A DNA stretch of 41,770 bases from Candidatus Nitrosopumilus sp. GTDB taxonomy: Archaea > Thermoproteota > Nitrososphaeria > Nitrososphaerales > Nitrosopumilaceae. Of this stretch, positions 10,837-18,905 are shown piece by piece. The DNA is taken from contig JAOUNB010000009.1 in assembly GCA_029881195.1 (NCBI GenBank), positions 1 to 41,770 on the forward strand. The letters run 5' to 3'. How positions within the stretch are numbered: position 1 is the first letter of the stretch; every line of letters begins with the position of its first letter. Under the pieces are notes generated by a model. That model was not told where the DNA came from and searched no databases. It saw only the letters and a program-made list of their open reading frames with translations. A program made the translations under genes and the position numbers.

Positions 10837-11148
10837 ATGAAACCCACAATAATCATCTCAACATATCCTAACAAAGAATCAATTTCTAAAATTGCAAATG
10901 ATTTTGTAAAAAATAAGATAGTGGCATGTGTTAATATTTTAAAAATTTCTTCAATTTATTCTTGGAATGAAAAAATTGAAAATACATCTGAATATCTTGC
11001 TATTTTTAAAACTATGGCGAAAAATAAAAAATTATTAAAAATCAAAATTTTAGAAACACATCCATATGATGTTCCTGAAATAATAGAAATTGAAGTTATT
11101 TCTATTAACAAATCATATCTTAATTGGTTGATTGACTCTACAAATTAA
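10837..11148 (+). CDS. cutA: CutA1 divalent-ion tolerance protein
   Basis: 103 residues from the ATG at 10837. An in-frame ATG lies 13 codons upstream, but that extension is not family-like, and the CutA fold begins at once with MKPTIIISTYPNKES. Conserved features include the VACVNI strand with Cys at about 31, the SIYSWNEKIENTSEYLAIFK region, and the HPYDVPEI loop with its His. CutA1 forms very stable trimers and has been linked to copper tolerance in bacteria, though its true role is unsettled. The gene converges on pelota, whose stop it overlaps by 4 nt. Confidence 0.93.
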   Translation: MKPTIIISTYPNKESISKIANDFVKNKIVACVNILKISSIYSWNEKIENTSEYLAIFKTMAKNKKLLKIKILETHPYDVPEIIEIEVISINKSYLNWLIDSTN

Positions 11149-12188
11149 AATGGAATTGCATACCTAAGCAAGGATACTATTCCGCCCAAACTCGAAACTC
11201 TGAGACCTATGTCTGTAGATGCATCAACGCTGTAAATATTGACTCCTTTACTTTCAGCATCATCGAGAAAATCCATAATTTTCTGCTCATCATTATCTTG
11301 TATTGTTTTATCTGAGAATACCAATGACTCGACTGCACCCATTTGGTTTGCATTAAAAGTTTCATCAAATCCCATTGTAAACCTATGACTCTTTTTATTT
11401 ACAAGAAGCATAACTTCATCAATAATGGATGAAGCTTTGGCTAGTTTGCTATCAGACATTATTTCCTGCATTGCCTGTGATTTTGTAAATGTATAAATTC
11501 CATCTTCTCCTCCGGAATCAATTCCTTCAACAATCTGAATTTTATTTTTTTGTGACTTTTCAATAAAGTTTGCAAATCTTTTTTTTGTTTCACCAGGACC
11601 AAAAATTACTATACAATCTTCTTTTTTAGCAATAGAAAATATTGCTTGTTGAACTTGATCAAAAAATTTTTCAATATTGAAACTGGTTTTGTATCTTTTT
11701 CCACCAGAACCTGAATAAATATTTGGTATAAATTCTAAATGAGTTCCTCGTAATCGTGCAATTCCACAATCAGATGTATCAATTGCTACAAGTACAAAAG
11801 CTTCTTGATTATTGTTTGATTCCAAAAGTTTTTTTTCAATAGATGACCATTTTTTCTTTAAAATTGTAATTGCATCATTTATTTTTAGAATAAATGAATG
11901 ATGTGATCCATGAGGTACTGATTCATTACTTGACTCATAAATTGTTCCACCAACTCTTAATCTATCCAAAACATCATCAAGTAAAATTTTTTCAACGGTT
12001 AATGCAATTCTAACTTTAATCCTTTCTCCTTTATCTGGTCTTGAATAGTCTTTATCTTGTTTTAGAACTCTTGTTGTATCGCCAATAACTTTGTCATCTT
12101 TTTTAATAATTCGACGTAAATTCAAAAGATCATCCGAGTCTTCTGGTATGACTGAAATTGAATTCTCATCAATAATCTTTGTAATCAT
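11145..12188 (-). CDS. pelA: Pelota, mRNA surveillance and ribosome rescue factor
   Basis: 347 residues, full length. Pelota (Dom34) binds the empty A site of stalled ribosomes and, with the EF-Tu-like GTPase aEF1A and ABCE1, splits them. Three domains are visible: an N-terminal Sm-like barrel (1-130) containing VPHGSHHSF, an eRF1-like central domain (about 135-260) with the FGPGETKKRFANF segment, and a C-terminal L7Ae-like domain (about 265-345). Unlike eRF1 it has no GGQ motif. The gene is probably co-transcribed after the hypothetical gene that ends 32 nt upstream. Confidence 0.95.
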   Translation of the reverse strand: MITKIIDENSISVIPEDSDDLLNLRRIIKKDDKVIGDTTRVLKQDKDYSRPDKGERIKVRIALTVEKILLDDVLDRLRVGGTIYESSNESVPHGSHHSFILKINDAITILKKKWSSIEKKLLESNNNQEAFVLVAIDTSDCGIARLRGTHLEFIPNIYSGSGGKRYKTSFNIEKFFDQVQQAIFSIAKKEDCIVIFGPGETKKRFANFIEKSQKNKIQIVEGIDSGGEDGIYTFTKSQAMQEIMSDSKLAKASSIIDEVMLLVNKKSHRFTMGFDETFNANQMGAVESLVFSDKTIQDNDEQKIMDFLDDAESKGVNIYSVDASTDIGLRVSSLGGIVSLLRYAIPF

Positions 12189-12220
12189 AACTATGTTTTA
12201 ATCTACAAAAAGAAAAGAGT

Positions 12221-12637
12221 TTAGCTTGTAGTTTCGTTAGTCTTTGTTTCATCTGTTTTTTTCTTTAGATAGTTTTCAACCCAATCTAAAGTAAGAACGC
12301 CTGATTCTGCTAAATTTGTTAGCGAATTTGCAGATGCTTCACCTGAAACTTTACCATTGTTTCTTCTTAACTGACGCCATTTCAAAGATGTATTTCCACT
12401 TTTTGAATTATAGATTATTCCCAAAATATCTCTTGCATTAACAAATGTGATGTCTCTAATTTTCTTCAAAGTCACTTTATCAGCTGCTTCTACATAAATT
12501 GCTCCCAAACTATCTTCCCTTTCAGCAAATACTTCTGAATCTTCCAAATAACTACGTGGGGCATATGATTTACAAGTACTTGAAATGACAAATCTTCTAA
12601 AACTTTCCAAGGAAGCTGGAGTATCAATTACAACCAT
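12221..12637 (-). CDS. Conserved-looking hypothetical protein upstream of pelota
   Basis: 138 residues, soluble, no signal peptide. The body (about 10-110) has mixed alpha/beta character with aromatic and basic residues, such as ISSTCKSYAPRSYLEDSE and NTSLKWRQLRRNNGKVSG. The C-terminal tail is Lys- and Thr-rich (KKKTDETKTNETTS) and probably disordered. I do not recognise the family. It sits 32 nt ahead of pelota on the same strand, so a shared transcript and a link to translation quality control are possible, but nothing in the sequence proves it. Confidence 0.6.
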   Translation of the reverse strand: MVVIDTPASLESFRRFVISSTCKSYAPRSYLEDSEVFAEREDSLGAIYVEAADKVTLKKIRDITFVNARDILGIIYNSKSGNTSLKWRQLRRNNGKVSGEASANSLTNLAESGVLTLDWVENYLKKKTDETKTNETTS

Positions 12638-12806
12638 TTTGAAAGATTGAACTATTGGCCATTTATCAAGCTTCTTGAAAGACTCAATAGGAATCTACTT
12701 GAATTATGCATGCAGACAGTGATGAACCTATCCCTTTGATTGATGATGAGGATCTTGAGTTCTGAGCCTGCCTTAGGTTTTTAATGTTTGATTAACGTTG
12801 AAAAAT

Positions 12807-13226
12807 ATGCAAACTCTTACAGAATACATAACACTTGAAGTTAAAACACGAAGAGCATTTGTCAATATTACGAATGATATTAGAAATCTAGTTACAAAAA
12901 GTAAAGTCAAAGAAGGACTTTGTCTTGTAAATGCAATGCATATCACTGCTAGTGTTTTTATTAATGATAATGAAGGAGGATTACTTCATGATTTTGAAAA
13001 ATGGTTAGAAGGATTAGCCCCTCACAAACCAACTGATCAATATGATCATAACAAAACTGGTGAAGATAACGCAGATGCTCATCTGAAAAGACAGGTTATG
13101 GGAAGAGAGGTTGTAGTTGCAATAACTAATGGTGAATTAGATTTTGGACCATGGGAGGAAATTTTCTATGGTGAATTTGATGGTAAAAGACCAAAAAGAG
13201 TTTTGGTTAAAATAATTGGAGAATAA
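12807..13226 (+). CDS. YjbQ/UPF0047 family protein
   Basis: 139 residues from the ATG at 12807 (a TTG at 12798 would add three residues). The family is a single-domain trimeric beta-barrel annotated as secondary thiamine-phosphate synthase; its physiological role is unsettled. Typical features are the early [11 protein letters not shown] segment, [20 protein letters not shown], the metal-site segment around [18 protein letters not shown], and [16 protein letters not shown] at the end. The stop codon abuts the convergent zinc-ribbon gene at 13227. Confidence 0.9.
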   Translation: MQTLTEYITLEVKTRRAFVNITNDIRNLVTKSKVKEGLCLVNAMHITASVFINDNEGGLLHDFEKWLEGLAPHKPTDQYDHNKTGEDNADAHLKRQVMGREVVVAITNGELDFGPWEEIFYGEFDGKRPKRVLVKIIGE

Positions 13227-13397
13227 TCATCCAAAATCTGCGTCGCGTTTTTGACTTTGTGATTCATTTTTTCTTGCAGCGGCTCTAAATTCATCATCAT
13301 GATTTTGAGGTCCATGTCCACAGCTTACACATGCAATTTTGAATCCATCTTCATTTTTTTTATATGTTTCACATCCACAGAAGCATGCCACATTCAA
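13227..13397 (-). CDS. 56-residue zinc-ribbon protein
   Basis: A short gene that is easy to miss. From the TTG at 13397 (a GTG at 13391 is the alternative) the product begins MNVACFCGCETYKKNEDG, continues with ACVSCGHGP, and ends in a charged QSQKRDADFG tail. Two cysteine clusters (CFCGC and CVSC) about 15 residues apart form a plausible zinc ribbon. The end of the frame abuts the yjbQ-family stop codon with no gap, and the frame is free of stops between the two regulatory or enzymatic neighbours. No function can be assigned; nucleic-acid or protein binding is typical for such ribbons. Confidence 0.7.
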   Translation of the reverse strand: MNVACFCGCETYKKNEDGFKIACVSCGHGPQNHDDEFRAAARKNESQSQKRDADFG

Positions 13398-13440
13398 ATT
13401 TAATCTCTAAGATGATATATCTTTTGGGATGTAATTTTAC

Positions 13441-13896
13441 TTACATTAATTTACAACATTCACCCATTGGAATTTCATGACCATGTGGACATTTTCTTGG
13501 ATGTTTTAACATTACACAAAGAGCATTTGTAAATTGCTTGTTCATATGATGTTCAATTCCACACACCATTTCTTCATCAATTTCTACTTTCAATGCACTA
13601 TCCATGAGAACTTCTAGTAATCTACTATTTCTCATCATACTCGCTCCTATTCGTTCACCATCTTCTGTGAGTTTTACACCTGCTTTATTATAATTTACAA
13701 GATTCTTATTGTTTAGCTTTTTGAGCATTTGTACAACACTTGGTTGTCTAACATTGAGCATTTTTGCAATGGTGCTAATTTTGACATCTTCTCCTCTTTC
13801 TTTTATGTGCCAAATTGCCTTAAGATACATCTCTACATGTTCTGCTTCTGCAGTACCTACAAAGAGAGTTTCTTCATCATCATTCAATGCATCCAT
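13441..13896 (-). CDS. DtxR/MntR-family metal-dependent regulator
   Basis: 151 residues. An N-terminal winged helix (about 17-75: EMYLKAIWHIKERGEDVKIS, then RQPSVVQMLKKLNNKNLV) is followed by the helical dimerisation and metal-sensing domain (about 80-145). Potential metal ligands include E and H in CGIEHHMNKQF, and CPHGHEIP, typical of the family. There is no C-terminal SH3-like domain, so the protein is of the short MntR/IdeR type. It starts one base after the TrmB-like gene ends, so the two regulators form one operon. Iron or manganese sensing cannot be separated by eye. Confidence 0.9.
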   Translation of the reverse strand: MDALNDDEETLFVGTAEAEHVEMYLKAIWHIKERGEDVKISTIAKMLNVRQPSVVQMLKKLNNKNLVNYNKAGVKLTEDGERIGASMMRNSRLLEVLMDSALKVEIDEEMVCGIEHHMNKQFTNALCVMLKHPRKCPHGHEIPMGECCKLM

Positions 13897-13897
13897 A

Positions 13898-14665
13898 CTA
13901 AACCATCTTTGAATCTTTTAATAAATATTCAAAGTATTGACGTGCAAATCCTGCTAATCCAGCATGATCTGCCCAAATTGCTACAACATCCGAAGTGTTT
14001 GCGCCTCCTATGTCAGGACCTAATAAAATAACAACATATCTTTTATCAGAAATTATGCCTCCTCCAAATAGACCTTTTTTAATTTTGACAGTTGAAACAC
14101 GTTTTATTGCTTTGATTGACTCTTTATCCATTCTATCTGAAGTTAGTATAGTAATATCAACCCCTTTATCGTGAAGTGATCTTAATTTTGGTAATGCTTG
14201 TTTTACAAGATCTACACCTGCTTCAGGTAATGCAATCATGACCTCATTTCTACAAGTATCCACCATTTCCAAAATTTTAGTAGCAATGTTAATTGCACCT
14301 GAAAGCACCCAAATATCTGGTCTTTCACTAGTTCCACTTTTTTCATACAGTGGAACCAATTCATTTAATATTACACTTTGATTCTCTGAGAAATCATTTT
14401 CCATTTTTTGTTTTGTTGTTTCTAATCCTGTAGATGGTGATTTTGCAAAATATTTTGTTGGTCTTGAATCATCTGATCCAATCCATCCTTTATCCTCTAA
14501 AGTTCCTAATACTTCGTAAATTTTTGAATATGGGACTCCTGATTTTTGACTAAGATCTGATGCTGTTAATTCACCAGATTTTAACAGAGCAGAAAATGTT
14601 CTAATTTCGTAACTAGTTAGTCCGATTTTTTCTAATGCCTTTCTTGTTTTATCTGATATGCTCAT
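13898..14665 (-). CDS. TrmB-family transcriptional regulator
   Basis: 255 residues. An N-terminal winged helix-turn-helix (about 1-75: LEKIGLTSYEIRTFSALLKS, SGVPYSKIYEVLGTLEDKGW) is the TrmB signature. A short coiled-coil segment (about 80-105) leads to a C-terminal phospholipase-D-like TrmB effector domain (about 110-245) of the type that senses sugars or other small molecules. The gene is the first of a two-gene operon with the DtxR-like regulator and is divergent from tes. Its own promoter contains a perfect 12-base palindrome (14673-14684) placed between TATA-like box and start codon, which suggests autoregulation. Confidence 0.88.
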   Translation of the reverse strand: MSISDKTRKALEKIGLTSYEIRTFSALLKSGELTASDLSQKSGVPYSKIYEVLGTLEDKGWIGSDDSRPTKYFAKSPSTGLETTKQKMENDFSENQSVILNELVPLYEKSGTSERPDIWVLSGAINIATKILEMVDTCRNEVMIALPEAGVDLVKQALPKLRSLHDKGVDITILTSDRMDKESIKAIKRVSTVKIKKGLFGGGIISDKRYVVILLGPDIGGANTSDVVAIWADHAGLAGFARQYFEYLLKDSKMV

Positions 14666-14672
14666 ATGCGAT

Positions 14673-14684
14673 CTAATCGATTAG
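14673..14684. promoter_or_regulatory. Perfect palindrome in the TrmB-like promoter
   Basis: CTAATCGATTAG lies between the TATA-like TTTAAATA (minus strand, 14691-14698) and the ATG at 14665, where a repressor would block transcription start. It is a candidate operator for the TrmB-like or DtxR-like protein encoded just downstream. The match to any characterised operator was not tested. Confidence 0.45.
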
Positions 14685-14747
14685 TTTTGATATTTAAATC
14701 AGGTATGCCTAATTACTAAATTCCACACGGGGGTGAGTATGAAATGC

Positions 14748-14756
14748 ATTATATAC
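14748..14756 (+). promoter_or_regulatory. TATA box of the tetraether synthase gene
   Basis: ATTATATAC is centred about 32 nt upstream of the ATG at 14784. This favours a short-leader or leaderless mRNA starting near 14778 and argues against the earlier GTG at 14733 and ATG at 14739, which lie upstream of this box. Confidence 0.5.
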
Positions 14757-14783
14757 TATCTCAGAAGAATTTCGGTTACAGAT

Positions 14784-16448
14784 ATGGCACTAATTCAGAT
14801 ATCTAATCAATCGAACAAAAATTTAGGCAAAAAATCCACAATCAGATTTACTCAAAGTATATGTCCAGACTGTAACATGATTCTGGACGCTGAAGTCTTT
14901 GAGAGAGACAACAAAGTCTTCATGTCTAAAGTATGTCCAACTCATGGTGAATGTGAGGAATTATACTTTGGCTCTTATGAAATGTACAAGAAATTCAGTA
15001 CATACTGGATAGATGGGAAAGGTGCACATTCCCCAAATGTAATGATTGACAAATGTTCTTGTCCTAATAACTGTGGATTGTGCTCAAACCATCTTTCACA
15101 CAGCGGACTTGCAAACATGATTGTAACTAATAGATGTGATTTAACATGCTGGTATTGTTTCTTTTATGTAAAGAAAGGACTTGAAGGTGCTTACATGTAT
15201 GAACCAGATCATACTCAAGTCAGAGCAATGATGAAGACTTTACGAGCTGAAAGACCAATTCCAGGAAACTCTATGCAAATTACTGGTGGTGAACCAATGC
15301 TTAGGGAAGATATTGCTGATGTTATCAAAATAATGAAAGAAGAGGGTGTTGATCATATCCAAATGAATACCAATGGCATTAGACATGCAATGGATCCAGA
15401 AGCTGCAAGAGAAGTAAGACTTGCTGGATGTAATAACTTGTATCTTTCCTTTGATGGTGTAACTGCAAGAACAAATCCAAAGAACCACTGGGAAATTCCA
15501 TATGCCCTAGATAGTTGTAGAAAGACAGGTACTACTGTAGTATTTGTTCCGACAGTAATCAAGTCAATCAATGACCATGAACTAGGAGGAATTATAAGAT
15601 ATGCTCAAAAGAACATGGATGTAGTTCATGCTGTAAACTTTCAACCAGTATCACTAACTGGAAGAATGGGTAAAAGTGAACGTGAAAAATATAGAATCAC
15701 AGTTCCTGATTGTGTTCAAAGAATTGAAGAACAAACAAATGGTGAAGTAACTGTTGATGACTGGTTCCCAGTCCCAAGTTGTATGCCACTAACAAATGTG
15801 ATTGAAGCATTCTCAAGTAAACCAAAATATGAACTGTCTATTCACTTTGCTTGTGGTGCAGGAACATATATCTTTGAAGATGCAGATACCAAAAAGTTTG
15901 TTCCATTAACAAAATTCTGTGATATTCAAGGAATGTTAGAATTATTTGAAGATAAAGCAGAAGAAATCCGTTCTGGTAAAAACAAATACTTTACAATGCT
16001 TGAAGTTGTAAGAAAACTCAAAGGTTTTGTTGATACAAAGAAACAACCTGCAGGATTAGACTTGGCAAAGATGTTTGGTAATATTTTGATGAAGAGATCA
16101 TTTGATTCAGTTGGTTCATGGCATGTCAAAGGATTGTTCCTTGGTATGATGCACTTTCAAGACAAATACAACGAAGACTTGGAAAGACTACAAAGATGCG
16201 ATATTCACTATCTTACTCCGGATCTTAGAATAGTCCCATTTTGTGCGTTCAATGTAATTCCGGAATGGTATAGAGATAGAATCCAAAAGAAATATTCGAT
16301 TACTGTAGAGGAATGGGAAGAACGAGAAGGCGTCAAATTAGAAGATGGTCTGTATCGTGGTCTTATGAGACGTGGAGCAGGTGATGAACTTGCTGCTGGT
16401 TGTGCAAAGAGTCAGATGTTCCATGATGCAGCACAAGCAACAATGTAA
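14784..16448 (+). CDS. tes: Radical SAM tetraether lipid synthase (Tes-like)
   Basis: 554 residues from the ATG at 14784; earlier in-frame starts (14733 GTG, 14739 ATG) lie upstream of a good TATA box. Tes joins two archaeol chains by carbon-carbon bonds to make membrane-spanning tetraethers. An N-terminal cysteine-rich region (ICPDC, VCPTHGEC, CSCPNNCGLCSNH) would hold metal or accessory clusters. The radical SAM motif CDLTCWYC (CX3CX2C) follows, then ITGGEPMLRED in the SAM-binding region. The C-terminal part with GLFLGMMHFQDKYNEDLER, RCDIHYLTPDLRIVPFC is characteristic of Tes. Its neighbours are TrmB/DtxR regulators upstream and AglB downstream. Thaumarchaea often have several Tes paralogues, so which lipid step this one serves is open. 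Confidence 0.85.
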   Translation: MALIQISNQSNKNLGKKSTIRFTQSICPDCNMILDAEVFERDNKVFMSKVCPTHGECEELYFGSYEMYKKFSTYWIDGKGAHSPNVMIDKCSCPNNCGLCSNHLSHSGLANMIVTNRCDLTCWYCFFYVKKGLEGAYMYEPDHTQVRAMMKTLRAERPIPGNSMQITGGEPMLREDIADVIKIMKEEGVDHIQMNTNGIRHAMDPEAAREVRLAGCNNLYLSFDGVTARTNPKNHWEIPYALDSCRKTGTTVVFVPTVIKSINDHELGGIIRYAQKNMDVVHAVNFQPVSLTGRMGKSEREKYRITVPDCVQRIEEQTNGEVTVDDWFPVPSCMPLTNVIEAFSSKPKYELSIHFACGAGTYIFEDADTKKFVPLTKFCDIQGMLELFEDKAEEIRSGKNKYFTMLEVVRKLKGFVDTKKQPAGLDLAKMFGNILMKRSFDSVGSWHVKGLFLGMMHFQDKYNEDLERLQRCDIHYLTPDLRIVPFCAFNVIPEWYRDRIQKKYSITVEEWEEREGVKLEDGLYRGLMRRGAGDELAAGCAKSQMFHDAAQATM

Positions 16449-16514
16449 ATCTAATCATTAAAAATTCATTATTCTTTTTTAAAAAGAGTAATAACTATTC
16501 AATCTCAAACGAAC

Positions 16515-18665
16515 TTGTTGATTACACAATCACAATTATTTAATACAAAAAATCTTGATTTTAAGATAAATCATCTGTTAATAATTGGAGTATTAATTCT
16601 AGCATTTTCTATCTCTTTTCTAATTCGTTATCAACCTGCGGAATATGGGTTTGAATTAAATGAATTTGATCCTTTTTTTAATTTCCGTGCCACTCAATTT
16701 ATTGTAGAAAATGGTCTTTCTGAATATTTCCAGTGGCATGATGATATGAGCTGGTATCCGGAAGGACGTGATGTATCAGGAAGTTCACAAGTAATGTTAC
16801 ATATAACAACCGCGATAACATATCAAATTTTTGGAGGTGACTCCTTATTATATAATTTCACAATTTTATTTCCAGTAGTTGTTGGCTCATTAACAGTAGT
16901 CATAATTTTCGCACTAGTTAGAGTTTTGGGTGGAACAACTGCAGGTCTGTTTGCATCATTATTTTTTTCAGTATCTTTACCCGTAATATTACGAGGAACT
17001 TTAGGCTGGTTCAAATCTGAACCACTAGGGTTATTTTTTGGATTGTTGGGATTGTATTTCTTTCTGAGCGGTCTCAAATCTAAAAATAAAAAAATTGCTT
17101 TGGCTAAGGTCATTGCAGGAGGCATCGTATTAGGTTTTGGACTTGCATCATGGGGTGGAATCCAATTCTTTGTAATTCCTATAGGGATTTTTATTTTAGC
17201 AGTACCTTTTGTTAGAAAAGATTTTGAATTCATAATGCAAATAATTCCAATTTTTGTCATTTCATTTTTATTTACATCTATTTTGTTTGAAAGACCTGGA
17301 CCTGGTTTTGTTTTTGGACTTGGAGGTTTTTCCTTAATTATTCCAACTTTGTTTTTGATAACATGCATATTTGTTCAAAAAATAAGTAAACCCAAAAATC
17401 AAATTAGAAATGGTTTATTTTTATTGTTTGCTGTTGTTATTCTTAGCTCATTCTTGATCATGATTAATGTAGAATCTAATTTTTTGCCTTTGCCCAGCTT
17501 CCGATATCTAAATGCTATTAATCCTTTTTTGACAACAACTGATCCATTGGTTGATTCGGTTTCTGAGCATGCTACTACCACCCTTCAACAATCTTTTTTC
17601 ATGAATTCTGTTTTGATGATTTTTGCTGGTTTGGGTATTTGGATAATTTTTAATAAAATTAAATCAAAATCTGTGAATTGTTTTTCAAATGATATGATAA
17701 TATTTGTCCTAATTTTTGCACTATCAGGATCATATGTGAGCTCCGCTTTTGTAAGATTGGAACTTTTTGCCTCAATCTCTATAATCATTCTTTCTTCTAT
17801 TGGCTTATCAATTCTTACAAGAGAAATAATGCACTACAAAAAACCAATCCATCCAATTCAAAGCAAAATACTAAAAATTTCTTTTAGTGTAGCAATTATA
17901 ATTCTAATTATTATCCCCTTGACAATTCCTGCAAATGGAAATTGGATTGCATCTCTTAATATTCCACCAACAATTTTGAATGGTGGAACTGCGTACACCG
18001 TTTCAACAAATGATTGGAAAGAAACCTTAGAATGGATAAAGCTAAACACTCCACCAGATTCAGTGGTTGTCTCATGGTGGGATTATGGCTACTGGATAAC
18101 CACAATGTCTCAAAGAACTACTCTAGTAGATAATGCTACAATTAGTACATCACAAATTCAAAAAATAGCTGAAATATTCCTTAGTACTCCTGATGATGCG
18201 TGGAAAATGCTTCAAGAAATGGAGAGCGACTATGTTGTAGTTTTTGTTGCTGGACAAAAGTTGAGCTTTCAAGATGAAAAATCTCTTTATACTCTCTATG
18301 GAGGAGGAGATGAATCTAAGAAACAATGGTTTATGCGTATAGTTGATGTACCACTAGAAAAATATCTTCATTCAGATGGAATTAGCGGAACCGACTATTT
18401 TTGGAATGAAACCCTACTAGGTAAAATGTTTCCATTTTCTTTGATAGGTTACATAAACCCAAATAATAACAATCAACAATCACTAGAGTACATTCCTGGT
18501 TTTACAGCCATATACACAGATAACATAAAATATCCTCCTGACGGTGATGGTCCATTTCAATTAGTTTATGCTTCACCCTCTTTTACAGAACAGAAAATTG
18601 GACCAGTAATTGGAGTATTTGTTTATGAGGTTAACAAAGATTATTTATTGTATGGTAATGAATAG
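16515..18665 (+). CDS. aglB: Archaeal oligosaccharyltransferase AglB/Stt3
   Basis: 716 residues with a TTG start (a second TTG follows directly). It transfers a lipid-linked glycan to Asn in Asn-X-Ser/Thr sequons on the outer face of the membrane. About 13 membrane segments fill residues 20-470. The first external loop holds the metal motif EFDPFFNFR, a later loop carries the SEH segment (VSEHATTTLQQSF) expected near the active site, and the soluble C-terminal domain has the hallmark WWDYG at 521-525. The likely substrates are S-layer and secreted proteins. It is co-directional with tes and the flippase-like gene downstream. Confidence 0.94.
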   Translation: MLITQSQLFNTKNLDFKINHLLIIGVLILAFSISFLIRYQPAEYGFELNEFDPFFNFRATQFIVENGLSEYFQWHDDMSWYPEGRDVSGSSQVMLHITTAITYQIFGGDSLLYNFTILFPVVVGSLTVVIIFALVRVLGGTTAGLFASLFFSVSLPVILRGTLGWFKSEPLGLFFGLLGLYFFLSGLKSKNKKIALAKVIAGGIVLGFGLASWGGIQFFVIPIGIFILAVPFVRKDFEFIMQIIPIFVISFLFTSILFERPGPGFVFGLGGFSLIIPTLFLITCIFVQKISKPKNQIRNGLFLLFAVVILSSFLIMINVESNFLPLPSFRYLNAINPFLTTTDPLVDSVSEHATTTLQQSFFMNSVLMIFAGLGIWIIFNKIKSKSVNCFSNDMIIFVLIFALSGSYVSSAFVRLELFASISIIILSSIGLSILTREIMHYKKPIHPIQSKILKISFSVAIIILIIIPLTIPANGNWIASLNIPPTILNGGTAYTVSTNDWKETLEWIKLNTPPDSVVVSWWDYGYWITTMSQRTTLVDNATISTSQIQKIAEIFLSTPDDAWKMLQEMESDYVVVFVAGQKLSFQDEKSLYTLYGGGDESKKQWFMRIVDVPLEKYLHSDGISGTDYFWNETLLGKMFPFSLIGYINPNNNNQQSLEYIPGFTAIYTDNIKYPPDGDGPFQLVYASPSFTEQKIGPVIGVFVYEVNKDYLLYGNE

Positions 18666-18839
18666 GTCAAGTCATACATACTCAATCTAAACTTCTGTTG
18701 GTGTTAATTTGAATACCTATATGTAAATTTCAATTAAATGAAATTAAAAGAAAATTAATATCAAAACTTCATTTGCAAAAGATCTTATGTTTTTTAAGTA
18801 TTTTTCAAATCTATTTCATTAAATCAACAAATTGAAAGT

Positions 18840-18905
18840 CTACATAATAAAACTAAAGATAATGAATTATGCTTAAAGCCTACATAATCAAGTACCGATA
18901 ATGAA
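18840..18905 (+). repeat. Imperfect direct repeat ahead of the flippase-like gene
   Basis: Two copies of about 26 nt share CTACATAAT at the left and GATAATGAA at the right: 18840-18866 and 18880-18905. The second copy includes the start codon of the flippase-like gene; the first contains an ATG in the same phase (39 nt upstream) that meets a stop after four codons. A local duplication is the simplest reading. Confidence 0.6.

Noticed and set aside
12706-12765. 19-residue acidic frame starting MHADSDEPIPLIDD
   Set aside because: Too short and no promoter or ribosome binding site; it may be chance in the gap between two divergent genes.
14733-14783. Earlier start codons (GTG 14733, ATG 14739) for the tetraether synthase
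   Set aside because: They lie upstream of the best TATA box (14748-14756), so a transcript from that box could not contain them.
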